NCBI GenBank assembly: GCA_035610365.1
Contig: CM069435.1
Span: forward strand, 62,865,389-62,929,388
Reading direction: 5' to 3'
Length of the DNA stretch: 64,000 nt
Source: Aquatica leii
Lineage: Eukaryota > Arthropoda > Insecta > Coleoptera > Lampyridae
Positions 1 to 10,598 of the stretch are shown one piece after another. Each line of letters begins with the position of its first letter. Position 1 is the stretch's first letter. The notes below the pieces were generated by a model that made no database searches, was not told where the DNA came from, and saw only the letters and a program-made list of their open reading frames with translations. Both the position numbers and the translations under genes were made by a program.

Positions 1-1860
1 GAAGGGATTCTATTTCATGTTACAAGACCCTGGGGAAGTGAGAAATAAAGTTGGACTTGAGATGATAGCGAAAAACGGAAAGTGAAAAGTAAGAATTGTG
101 CATATTGGAGGAAGACGTACGTGGATATATGAAACCTAACTAGAATGTCAGAAAACATCTCGTCATTTTTGTATAACTGAATTTTCAGTTCTTATAAAAA
201 ATTCAAAATGTTCTTTACTGTACGTATATCCAAATTTTAATATAATAAATTTGACCGTTTCGTTTGCTTTTGGAATTTGAAGCGGATTCGCGAGACTACA
301 ATTTCAAGAGTTTATTGCAGAAATTTGCATGGAATGCAAATTCATGTAAGATATGTTAGTTTTAAAGCCTTAACTGCTGACATGTTTAATAGTTTGATTT
401 TCAGACAAATCTCCTAATTTAAAGGTTTCCAGAATTGTCGTTCTATTTACATTAAATATTAAGTTGCGCAACTTTACGTTAACTGCTTTTAAATTATCAT
501 ACTCGGCCAGTCGTCTCAATAGCTTTTTCTTTTGTTTTCACTTCTTTATTGGTATTCACAGTCACAACAGAAAAATAAATATTGGAGAGTCTAGACCGAG
601 ATTGCGTTATTACGTTCTACTGAACTTTCTTTTGATATTGAATCAAATTGTATGACCGAAAATTATTAATTTTGTCTAGTTGTTAGGTGTTATCAAACAG
701 ATTTGTAAACTATTATAGCTAATAAACTACTAATTATTTTATTATTGTACTTTTGAAATGCATTAGCGTAAAGTTCTAGTTAACAAAATCTATTGTCTGT
801 ACTTCACATTAGTTCATCTTTTAACACACCAGAAGCTTAATAATAACTTCGATTTGTAGTAAAGATTATATAACGTACATTTTCTCAAATTTTACAGTTT
901 TTGTTTTGTTTTAATAACGAATGATAAATTAGCCAAGTGAAAAATTGAAAAGCAACTAATTTTACCTAGAAAGTAATTTAATTTCGACGTACTGGAAATA
1001 AATCAATTAACGTTTATAGCGTACTCTCTAAAATCAATTTAACGTTGAAAGGGTTAACATATTTAGAAGCAATCAAAAAAGTCCATCAGTTAAATCGACT
1101 ACTGACCAAGCATGTTTATTTTAGAATAAAACAAGTGCATTCTATAATTTACTTTAACATCAATATGTTCTTTAAACGAATCATGTTTAAGTAATAAATT
1201 TTAGTATTTAGTTTTGAATAAATCGTTTTTTAATACCTAAATAAAACGCATCAATTTTGATACACAATAACAAACAAAAGTGTGACCAAATCATCAATAA
1301 TTGAAGTTGTTAAATTTTTATGCATTGTATGGCCTATTTACGGAAAACTAATTGTATTAGAATTTTAAAAAAATGCGTTTAAAGTAAATATTTTTATTAC
1401 TTATACTCCATTTTTTATTATACTAGAAGTCTACTTCAATTATGACATTATTGCATTTTTTGTAACATTTTCTAATATATATTTTTTACATATCATTCTA
1501 TTATTGCCGTTTTATGTTTAAAGAAATTACCTATGTAATAATTGTAACCCAAAAATTAAAAAAAAACAAAAATACAATCTTGTATGTGCAAAAAACCTTT
1601 CTGTTTAGTTTATGAAAACTTCTATTCACATAGGAAGTTTCACTGCAATGTAATTTTGCCACCATTATAATACATAGAAGGTTCTTAATGATGTTGAGTA
1701 CTCTGTACATTACATATGAATTTTTAGTAAGTTGCGTCATCTGTAGACAATCTTAAGAAATAATATAAGCATCAATCTTATGAATTCGTTTTTCAAAAGT
1801 AAAAGAATTAATAAATCAAACATATAATAAAATACTGTATACATCAAAGTATTTATTTTA
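1..1860. other. A+T-rich DNA without a recognisable gene
   Basis: No frame here shows a recognisable domain. The two short open frames (about 464-655 plus, 1531-1740 minus) are low-complexity and look like chance. The last few hundred bases may hold the 5' LTR of the Copia element that follows, since a TAACA end sits directly before a TGG primer-site start, but I could not find a second copy to prove it. Confidence 0.6.
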
Positions 1861-1867
1861 TCTAACA

Positions 1868-1879
1868 TGGTAGCAATCC
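1868..1879 (+). promoter_or_regulatory. Putative Copia primer-binding site
   Basis: TGGTAGCAATCC begins right after a TAACA terminus, which is where the tRNA primer site of an LTR element starts. The upstream LTR could not be confirmed because no second copy is visible. Confidence 0.35.
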
Positions 1880-2719
1880 GTAGTTGAGTTTTAAAATGGC
1901 TTGTGCTGAAGTTGACGAGCTAATGATGCCTATTTTAAATGGTTACGGAAATTGGAAGAAAAAATGCTGAAATTTTTTGAGTATAAAAATTGCAAAAAAC
2001 CGTAATTAGAGAACAAAATCCGACAAACAAAAAATAAGAATGGAAACGCGCAGATATCAAAACGACAAATTTTATCTATAATTGCATTACGAACCAACAA
2101 CTCGAGTATATTACAGACCTCGATTCTGCATATAAAATAATGAAAAAGTTTGATAAAATGTATATAACCAAATCTACAGATTTAGAAATAGTGTGCTGAA
2201 ATAATTTGGAAAGTATTAAACTAGAAGACTTTGACGATGTTTCAGCTTATTTTGGTATATTTAAAAAAGCGACTAACAATTTAAAAACTGCTGGAGGATA
2301 ACAAATCAAGCAAAATTGAATTACATGCAGAAGCCACTACCGCCATCGTGTAGTCATATTGGAGATCTTATAGATATATTACCAGAGAAACTAAAAAAAA
2401 AATCAAGTGAAACTTATAGAAAAACAAGCAAAATAAAGAAAAGAATTAGCCAAACTCAAGTGTTTTCTCAACTGGCATTAGAAAAAACTATTTTTTTTTG
2501 TATTAGGATAGGACATAAACAAATAAACGAACAAACAAAGTGCAACATCTCACAGAAGTAGTGATCGTGGGTACTACCAGTTCCGAAGCTCAGCATCAAC
2601 GTAGAGGTTATAGAAATAGTATAGGTTTAACACAGCATCGTTAAAATTACGGCCGTAGCAGAGGTAGCAACAGGGGCAGAATTAATTCAACGTGGCACAA
2701 TCAAGATAATACAAATGGG

Positions 2720-2876
2720 TCAAGAATAGTATATTAAAATATAAGTTGCAGAAGGCAAAATATTCAAACACGCATTCAGGTTTCTGCAACGAGCTGCAAA
2801 GCAGCGAGTTGCAGAATGGGTAAGTGTTTGAATAACCTTCTGCAACGAATGTTTTATACTATTTTCTCTATTTCGG
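2720..2876. mobile_element. Palindromic MITE inside the Copia remnant
   Basis: The segment folds on itself around position 2797. The left arm has GTTGCAGAAGG, ATTCAAACAC and GAGCTGC; the right arm carries their reverse complements in mirror order. Its right end (about 2855-2876, TTTATACTATTTTCTCTATT) recurs in inverted orientation at about 51277-51298, where another palindromic element of the same half-length is found. That suggests a short palindromic family sharing termini. No open frame. Target duplication not resolved. Confidence 0.6.
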
Positions 2877-2981
2877 TCAATATTTACATTATTTATTAAA
2901 TTTAAAATGTCCATTATTTTCTAGCAGGGAAATTTTTATTAGAATTTTTGTGTTGGTAACCGTGATACATATTAGAAAAAC

Positions 2982-3414
2982 CCATCGACCTGGCAACATC
3001 GGAAAGCTACGCTTCTCTCTGGACGAGTAATCTGTATACTTTTGCAATGTGTTTGTTTGTCTCAAACATGTAGAAAAGGAAGTACATTTGTTTATTGTTA
3101 TGGTACGCACTACTTGTCAATTTATGTTGAGACACTTATAACCTCAAATTTTAAAATCGGTTCTAGCAGCATTATTTGAAGTACGTAGATAGTAAAATGA
3201 ATTGAATCAAACTTTAAACATGAAATATAAATACAATGTATAGCTTAAAGTAGGAATATGTAAAAGTAAACAAATACAATTTTCGTTTGACAAGTAGTAC
3301 GTACCGTTTGTGGACAAATACTATTTCTATCTTTTACAATGTTGTGTACATTTTGCAGCCTGCGATTACTCGTCCAGAGGGAAGCATAGCTTTTCGTTGT
3401 TGCCAGGTCGATGG
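2982..3414. mobile_element. 433-bp foldback MITE with 6-bp target duplication (AAAAAC)
   Basis: The element starts CCATCGACCTGGCAAC and ends with the reverse complement. Arms of roughly 140 bp (about 2982-3120 and 3283-3414) also share TCTGGACGAGTAATC-type and GACAAGTAGT-type blocks, with a loop of about 160 bp. AAAAAC lies directly on both sides (2976-2981, 3415-3420). Removing the element plus one copy of the repeat makes the surrounding Copia reading frame continuous, which independently supports these exact ends. The two opposite-strand open frames here come from the inverted arms and are not genes. Confidence 0.8.
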
Positions 3415-4660
3415 AAAAACTTATCGATGTAAAATTAGTAGACGGTAACAGTCTAAAAACTATAAAAGTAGGTAGCATTAAAGCTGTTTTTCCAATTTAT
3501 GGCCAAGCAAGTACCATAACTTTGTGCAATGTCTTTTTGTTAACGATATAAGACAAAATCCAATTAACTATTTCAAAGTTACAAAAGAAATAAAATTGTT
3601 TCACATGGAAATGACTCAAAGATTTAAAATAAACTTAGAAAATTAATATCAGAAGTTAAAAGGCAAGGTAATTTGTATCATTTGACAAGCTTTGTAGTAA
3701 ATAATCAGGGTAAAAAAATAGTGCAAATGTACTTAAAAATGAAAACATGACTTTGAAAAAAAAGCGGCGTAAACATTGAGATTGTAAAATTAATAATCTA
3801 TACCAGGAGGAATTATCTACCTAAAGATTTAGAAAAATATGTTCTAAATTGTATTATATGTATTAAAAGTAACATGTGTAACTTACCGTTTGAGAATAAT
3901 AGTCATTGCGCTAAAAAAAATTTAAAAATACTGATTTAAATGGTCCTCGCAGTACAGAAAAAAATTTTAAAGAGAAATATTTCTTAACATTTATAGACGA
4001 CTACAGTAAATTAGCTAGGGTGGATACAATAAAATACAAATTAGAAGCATATACTTGTTTTCTATGTTATATAAATTCAGTTGAAAATTTGACAAGTAAG
4101 AAAATAAAAAAAAACAATATGTGATATGAGGAAGAAATACAATAATTAAGCGAAGTGGCTAAACGAGACAACAAAAGAATAATGAACTCAGCCAGATGCT
4201 TATTTAAAGAAGTCAAAGTAAACAAGAGTTACTGGCCAGAAATTATAAGAGCTGCAGCATATCTAAAAAATAGGAAACTAGCTAAGACAATTGAGCAAAA
4301 CAAGTCACTGTATAAAATCTTTTTGTACGAAAAACCAAATGTAAAACATTTAAAAATATACGGTAGTAGATCTATGTTGGTATACCAGATCAAATGGCAA
4401 GAACAAAATGGGATGATACAGCTAAATTAGAAATTCTTTTGGGTTATACTGAAACAGGTTATAAGGTTTTGATAAATAACAAAATTGTCAATATTAGGCA
4501 TGTTGATGTAATTGAAGATAGAGTAAAGTGTATTACTTAATCAGACACTGGTATAAAACAACTCTGTACTTACCAAAAGGGGATGTCAAATCTTGATGAT
4601 GAAAAAGAAAATTTTGTATCATATATAAATAGGAATAAACGAACAACAGAAAAGAAGCCT

Positions 4661-6900
4661 AATAAACCTCAAAGACACCTATAACCGACTCAAATTACAA
4701 ACATCTTCTATAATTGAAAAGAATTATCAATAAAGATTTTCACGTCCTTTACGACAATATTTTATATAAAATTGACAACAAAATAAATATAATCAATAAA
4801 ATGAATTCTAGGAATATTCTTGTAGAAAAACTTTATACTACAACAGAAAACAGTAGAAAAAGGAAGTTTTCAAAACGATAAATTATTTACGAAAAGTATT
4901 GTGATTTTTCTACTATAGTGAAAAACAGGGTGAAAGATTTAACCAGAATGTCCGCGATTTTGAGAAACGTTACAAGTTGATTTAATTTGAGTTCATATCA
5001 TATATTAAAAAATCACTTATAATACCAAAATTTTTATAAATATTAATACAATTAATATTTCATAAACAGTTAACAGATTACTTTGTATAAACAAATATAT
5101 ATATAAAATGTTTTGACCGATTTTAATACTACATCACTGATTCATAAACTCGTTATTTCTACAAATACTAACAATTTTTGAAGTACATTATATCTAATTA
5201 CTTTATTGCATGATGTAAAATAAAAATTATCATAAACATTTTAATTAATTGCTTTGCTTATAATTAAAACTATTTAACTAAACGTTATTAAAATTTAATT
5301 AGTAAACAAACTTACCAGATACGGTTGTTACACGTTTTCATTGGCACACTAAAAAAGAAAATATTATTAATACTTTGTTTGGTAAATTATATTTTAACGT
5401 ACTCAGTATTTGCATATATTGTTTTTATAACTAAAGATTTTTCAAATTAATATTTATGCGAAAATTCTCTTAGTTTGATACAATAAAAACAAACATTTTG
5501 AAAAACATATAATTAAATATCTATATTTTTATATAATAGGTATGTAAGCAAATCTAAAATTTGTAATTAATAATAATACCTAAGAAAATTTTTGTGATAA
5601 AGTTTTAATTTTTTTAAAAATAAAAAGTTTTTTATTTAATACAAATAATTGACTACAATTAAAAATACAAATGGCAAACATTTGTACTATGATGGGATGT
5701 CCTCACTTGTGAATCTTTTATTTAAGACGGTATTCTTTGTGTTAAGTTTAACTAAATCACAAAAAACATAAATAATAAAATTCTCAAAATGAAAAACTGT
5801 AAATACATTTATAAAATAGTAGAGTTTAGATTTCCGCTAGTTATACCAGTTTTAAAAACCAAGTTTGTGTCGCATCTCGCCGTAGACATCTTCACAGCCT
5901 AGAATAAATTGATTGGTTGTGCTTTAACATTTCGTTTTTATAAATCGGTTTCCAATAGATAAAACTAAACATCCGGTATAGAAAAACTAAAATCTCGGTT
6001 ATTAAAAAGCACTTCCTAAACTTATTAAAAAGTTGTCAGTTAACGAAATCGATAAAGAAATGTTTTTGTAAGTACATTAAATTTTTAGTAGAAAAAACGA
6101 AGTTATTTATACTCAGTTCTAAAAAAGTTTAAAAGTTGCATAATTTTTGTTTGCAACCTACTGACATTCTTGTTTGTTTTGATTTCGAGTTTTTGTGCCT
6201 CTACCTAATTGAATCAACATCATCAAATTATTAATATCAAAGAACAACAAAGGCTTTTTAACCATTATTATAAATCGGCAGTAACGAAACACATACTAGC
6301 AAAAAAGTTTTTGTTTTAAAACATTAATGTTATGACTAATGTTTCTTATTAGATATTATTAGAGAAAATTTAAAGAATCTATTGAACTACTTAAGAATAG
6401 ATTTTTAAATAAATGCCAATATTTTAGTTTACTTTTAAGCAGCTAAATTAACATAAATCGGTTTCTCGTGCAGATCATGTTTTAATGTTTGCGGTTCTAC
6501 TATCATTGTTTATAGTGACGCTAAGCAAACACATCAATCTTAACCTTTCAATGGCCAAAGTTTTATTTTTAGAAACATGCATTTAGATTTTTTTGTTAGT
6601 TATTTGTGTTTTTAAGAACAAATTTGAATACTATCACATTAGAAAAATACACATTTGCATTACTTGTTGCAAAAATCAACAAAAAAATCTAAGGGTTTTA
6701 CGTTGAATTTGCTTACTCTTCTTAAGTAAACGGTACAAAGACCGTAATCAACAAATTTCAATTTGATTTTACGTATAACGTATCAAAATTAAATAAATAT
6801 GACCTAGAAGTTACATGTTCTATTTTGAGAACGTCAGTCAATAAGTATGTGTTTTTAAACTTAATTTGTGATTTAAAAACATTCACAAATAGCGTAATAA
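4661..6900. other. A+T-rich spacer, nothing recognised
   Basis: No open frame with a recognisable motif and no clear repeat. The first part (4660-4930) may be further decayed Copia sequence. Confidence 0.5.
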
Positions 6901-6904
6901 ACTA

Positions 6905-7122
6905 TTATTACTAGAACTCGTCTCACGTAAAATTGGGAACTTCAAACATTTTTTGCGCAGCTTATACAAACATTTTCATTAGCGATGTACTTATCAAAAT
7001 AATATGTATTCAAAACCACACGTTTAATAATTATACTAAATAGCATTGTAAATGGAGTGTTAAATAATATAAAACTAAAATTGCATTAGTTAACTTTTGT
7101 TTCCAAAGGAGATTACCTACAA
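6905..7122 (+). repeat. Dispersed repeat A, copy 1
   Basis: This segment aligns in the same orientation with 35312-35528. Shared blocks include AACCACACGTTT, GCATTGTAAA, GTGTTAAAT, AAACTAAAAT and TTAGTTAACTTTT followed by CCAAAGG. Divergence looks like 20-25 per cent with small indels. No coding potential, so it may be part of an uncharacterised non-autonomous element. Confidence 0.6.
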
Positions 7123-7254
7123 ACAAAAATGTTTATGTCGTACGCTAACAGGACGCGCGCGCTTAGATAGCATTTTGCTGATCAGTTTGTTTGATTTTTG
7201 GTTTGACATCGGGCACGCTTTGTCTTTTTGAGTTTCCTGGACGTCCCCATTGAA

Positions 7255-7315
7255 GGTCGGCTACTACTCAACTGGTAGAGCCGTCTTATTCACTAAAATA
7301 AGGTCGCGTCACGTA
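7255..7315 (+). other. tRNA-like fragment (possible tRNA pseudogene or SINE head)
   Basis: CTCAACTGGTAGAGC resembles the D-arm/box A of a tRNA. It is followed by a short CTTATT...AATAAG stem that could stand for an anticodon stem, then GGTCGCG where a T-arm would begin. The acceptor stem and box B are not convincing, so a working tRNA is unlikely. Confidence 0.3.
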
Positions 7316-8445
7316 TCAAAAAATTCCTGTCAAAAATTGACCGTAAACAAAATTTAACAATCGACTTATTTTTTTAACTTTCTTTCGCTGTACTTGTTTG
7401 CTACTAGTCTCTTGGTAATATTTTGCTTTCGATGGAGTTTACCATTTGCTTAAGATTGCAATCTTGAGCAATTCAACTCTAGGGAGAGATGCAATCCTCT
7501 TTGGCAGAAGAAATTAACGCTATACTTTTTTCTGTGTTTTCGTTTCAGAAGTTGAAAAAACAAGTCGTCGTGCGTCGTGGTATAGTTTGTTTAGCAGAAA
7601 GCACAATCGCATGAACAAATTTTTAAAACTTTAACGTCAGTATCAGAAAAACTTGTTTTAGAATTGCTTACTTGGTTATTTTTATTTAAATTGGTTATGA
7701 GTTCATCGACAACCATATCCGCGATACTTTCAAACTTATACAAAAATCTGTTTAAAGTTTTTGCGAGCCTGTTGAAAAAATAATTATCAACTTGTTTTTA
7801 TAGTTATGTACACATTATTTAATAGCAGCATAACGCTAATTCAATTCAAGTCTGATAAAAAAGTAATGGCAAAACCTCCCAGGCATCATTTAACATTTTA
7901 TTAGTTTGGTACTATTTATAATTTCTAATTTTTCATTACAATAATGTATACATTGAAAATTAGTCTTTCTTAACTTTTTTTCTTATAATTTTCGCAATTT
8001 TTGTTCCTACGGTAACTTCTAAAAGAACAGTTTCATTTTCAACGTAAATAACAATAAAGTATAAAGCATCTTTCACCGCCGGCATTTAAAGTAATTAAAC
8101 GTTAACTTTTTGTTATGTTTAAGCTATGTAGGGTCAATTCTGAATAATCGGTTTTTTTAGCTGGTTCTTTTTTTAGCTGACTTTAATATTGTCTATTATA
8201 CTAACCTATTTGCGTTTTGTAATTGTTTCACACAATTCTTTAAAAAAAAGACTTTTTTACTTTGATTGGAGTCAGAAATGACCCCATTTAGCCTTTGATG
8301 TTAATAATTGCATTGAATCACATATGCTCGATAGAATTCGTCTGATTTATGTAGTTTTCTCACTCAGCAGTCCCTAAACAAGTTTTGACTAGAAAAAGGA
8401 GCCTGTCAGTCAAATCAGTTTAAAAACTAATGCTTTATGCAAATA
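7316..8445. other. Spacer, nothing recognised
   Basis: A somewhat less A+T-rich stretch (about 7400-7600) has no supported frame. I see no terminal repeats. Confidence 0.5.
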
Positions 8446-8664
8446 ATATGTTTAAATATTGTTTTTATTAGTTTTAAATAACGCCATCTGCGTATGAAAA
8501 ACAAAACCACAATGTTGTAATGTAACCAAAAATTGCATTATTAATAGATTTAACTGAAATTCAAGTGCCACGAAAAATTGCTTTTTATTTGTATTTATTG
8601 AGTTATAATAAATTAAACAAATATAAAAAGCTAAAAGTAAAATCTAATTGCTTTTACATTAGTT
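8446..8664 (+). repeat. Dispersed repeat B, copy 1
   Basis: About 215 bp matching 19626-19844 in the same orientation at roughly 85 per cent identity. Shared blocks include TTTTTATTAGTTTTAA, AACAAAACCAC, ATGTTGTAATGTAA, CATTATTAATAGATTTAACT and TTGAGTTATAATAAAT. It could be a SINE, MITE or LTR fragment. It does not begin TG and end CA in a way that would make it an obvious LTR. Confidence 0.7.
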
Positions 8665-9186
8665 CTTTGAGCCGGATTAGTAAAAATCCAAAACTATACA
8701 AATAACGTCGATCAAATTTAAAAAAGGATGAGTTTCCTTTAATTTTACTTTCCTTGTTGTTATAAGATTCTGTTTGAGACAATAATTGCTATATTTTTTT
8801 GTGTCAAAATACTATTTGATTTATTTTGTTGACAGTTAAACTTAAAATTATTAAATTCAAAAAACAATTAAATTTAATTTTTTTAATACCAATTTATTCT
8901 ATATCATTGTGATGTATGCCCTTTTATGTATGTCTTTCATTGCATGTGTTATGTTTAATTAATTATGTATAAATCTAATATTTTATTTGTAAATGCAAAT
9001 GTATAATTTAAAGTTAATTATAAAATTTATCTTGCGTATCCGATACGTAATCGCTTACATTCGTTTAACATTTTTTAGATTTTCAGTGCCGTTAGTCTGT
9101 TTTGTGTATTATCAAAATAGTTCGTATTGCTTTTAATTCAATTATTATATGGTCAGATACTTGTTATATCGTTTAAAGAAAAAATA

Positions 9187-10305
9187 ATGACCTCAATCAA
9201 ATCACTAAAATCTGAACGCGCAATTATCAAAAGAAAGTTAATAATGTTTGAAAAATTTATTCTTAATTTGCCAGATAAAACCAAAAAAGTTGCCGCTAAA
9301 GAAAAAATTAAATAGAGAAAACGATTTCGTACTTTTGAAATTTATAATGGAGTCATTTGACGCGATACAAACTCAAATTGAGTTGAGGTCAAAATTGCTG
9401 AACGCAAATCATTTGACGCGAGATATTATTTAACAGATGCGGAAGCCGAAATGCTGTTAGGATAAAATAACAAATTGTAATAATATATTAGTTTTACGAT
9501 ACTTTTGAATGCCTAATACATAAAGATGATACTCTACCGGATATTTAAAAATTTCATTATCTTAAAGTTTGTGTAATTGGTACAGCTGCTGAATTGCTAA
9601 AAACACAAACCTTTTCTGGCAAAAAATATAGTAATTCAGGGAGTATTATTTGTAAACGGTATAATGATAAACGCGGTCTAATCCGAAATTACATTAATGC
9701 TCATTTCTCAATTAATTTTGTCTCTAAATTTAGAGAAATAATTGACAATACATTGCAACATATAAAATTTTTAAGATTGCTTTTTCCTGAAGAAAAAAAA
9801 GTTATTATCATTCATCATCTTGTTGCAAATTTAGATTTACAAACAAAACGAGAATGGGAACAATCTAAAGACGTTCTTCCACAGTTGTTAAATTTCTAGA
9901 ATTTTTAAAGTTAAAAGCTAGTATAACTGAAACGGTTTCAAAAGACAGTCTAAAACTTGTGCATTCTCGTGATGTTTCTCAAATATCTACCAAACAAATT
10001 GTTGACTGACAAAATTTGTTTGCATGATTCTAATAATCAGCTGTGTCATTATTGTAAAGAATCGCATTTAATCTTTGCTTGTCAAAAGTTTAAAATCATT
10101 TGTGCTTAAATTGCTTTTATAAAGAACATTTATCTCAAAACTACAAGAATGAACTGTCGCCATTGCAAAGGTAGACATGATTCATTGTTTCACTTAGATA
10201 ATAGTACTTTTACCCATTCATCAGTTGTTTTCTATAGTCCTACTGCCAGTTTGGTTAAACTCAAACTTAATTTGACATTATCGTCATTTGCTTATGCTAA
10301 CATCT
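9187..10305 (+). pseudogene. BEL/Pao retrotransposon: gag, zinc knuckles and start of protease
   Basis: The frame from ATG 9187 breaks several times but reads as Pao-type gag (DUF1759-like). It shows FDAIQTQIEL near 9360, then TFSGKKYSNSGS and a long block through 9594-9899 containing LFPEEKKVIIIHHLVANL. At 10030-10200 are degenerate zinc knuckles of the Pao kind (CHYCKESHL, CLNCFYKEHLS, CRHCKGRHDSLFH). Protease begins at about 10225 with KLKLNLTLSSFAYANILL, where the active-site DSG would come next. That point is exactly where PLE1 interrupts it. The 5' LTR should lie just upstream of 9120 but no partner copy was found. Confidence 0.8.
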
Positions 10306-10598
10306 TGTTGTCAAAAAATCTTAAGCTTTCGCGGTTGTTATGTTTAAGATTATAAGCGACTTTTGGCTTAGACCACGTCATAGTAAAACACCCAGACTTA
10401 GGCTTGGTCATAGTTTCTTCTTGAGAGAGAAAACAAGAAGTAGAACCTGGCTTTTGCCGTATTGTCGTTTGTGAACCCAAACAAACTGACGTTTCGCAAG
10501 ACATTGCAGTTTGCATCTTCAGAGTGGTAAAAGTCACTGAAAGAAAAAGTGTAAATGACGATATTTATACCAATTGCGATTTGCGTGATTAACGAACC
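10306..10598 (-). repeat. PLE1 3' terminal (pLTR-like) region
   Basis: On the minus strand this region follows the endonuclease frame and still has an open frame (10292-10537) of a kind I recall from PLE terminal repeats. It holds the hammerhead motif at 10482-10528. No second copy of it is present on the 5' side. Confidence 0.55.
10482..10528 (-). ncRNA. Hammerhead ribozyme motif in PLE1
   Basis: Read on the minus strand: CTGAAGA (core), GCAA...TTGC as stem II around a roughly 12-nt loop, then GAAACGTC. Cleavage is expected after that C (complement of 10488). Stem III is just the palindrome ACGT, the minimal form typical of PLE hammerheads. Stem I can form at least three pairs (ACT upstream with AGT downstream). 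Penelope-like elements are known to carry such ribozymes in their terminal repeats. Activity is not proven, because the stem I pairing is short. Confidence 0.7.

Larger units (their letters stand above)
1868..4660 (+). pseudogene. Copia (Ty1/copia) retrotransposon, gag to integrase, decayed
   Basis: A degenerate Copia polyprotein is spread over three frames. Gag starts near 1895 and shows NGYGNWKKKMLKFFEYKNCK, then around 2200 LEDFDDVSAYFGIFKKATNNLKTAGG-type sequence, as in Copia gag (UBN2 family). A basic RG-rich tail follows near 2600-2720. After two MITE insertions the protease/pre-integrase part resumes at about 3421 (VKLVDGNSLK, FPIYGQASTITLCNVF). Integrase follows at about 3930-4540 (FLTFIDDYSKLA, then the 4155-4430 frame with NKSYWPEIIRAAAYLKNR). 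Many stops and frameshifts are present. No reverse transcriptase or RNase H was found and no 3' LTR is evident, so the copy is 3'-truncated. TGGTAGCAATCC directly after TAACA at 1867 looks like a primer-binding site. The family call is firm; exact ends are not. Confidence 0.85.

Noticed and set aside
7255..7315. Functional tRNA gene
   Set aside because: Only the D-arm is convincing; acceptor stem and T-arm do not pair.
8446..8664. Repeat B copies as the LTRs of the BEL/Pao element
   Set aside because: Ends do not show TG...CA, no primer site follows the first copy, and the second copy lies more than 4 kb beyond the Pao integrase after an unrelated hAT remnant.
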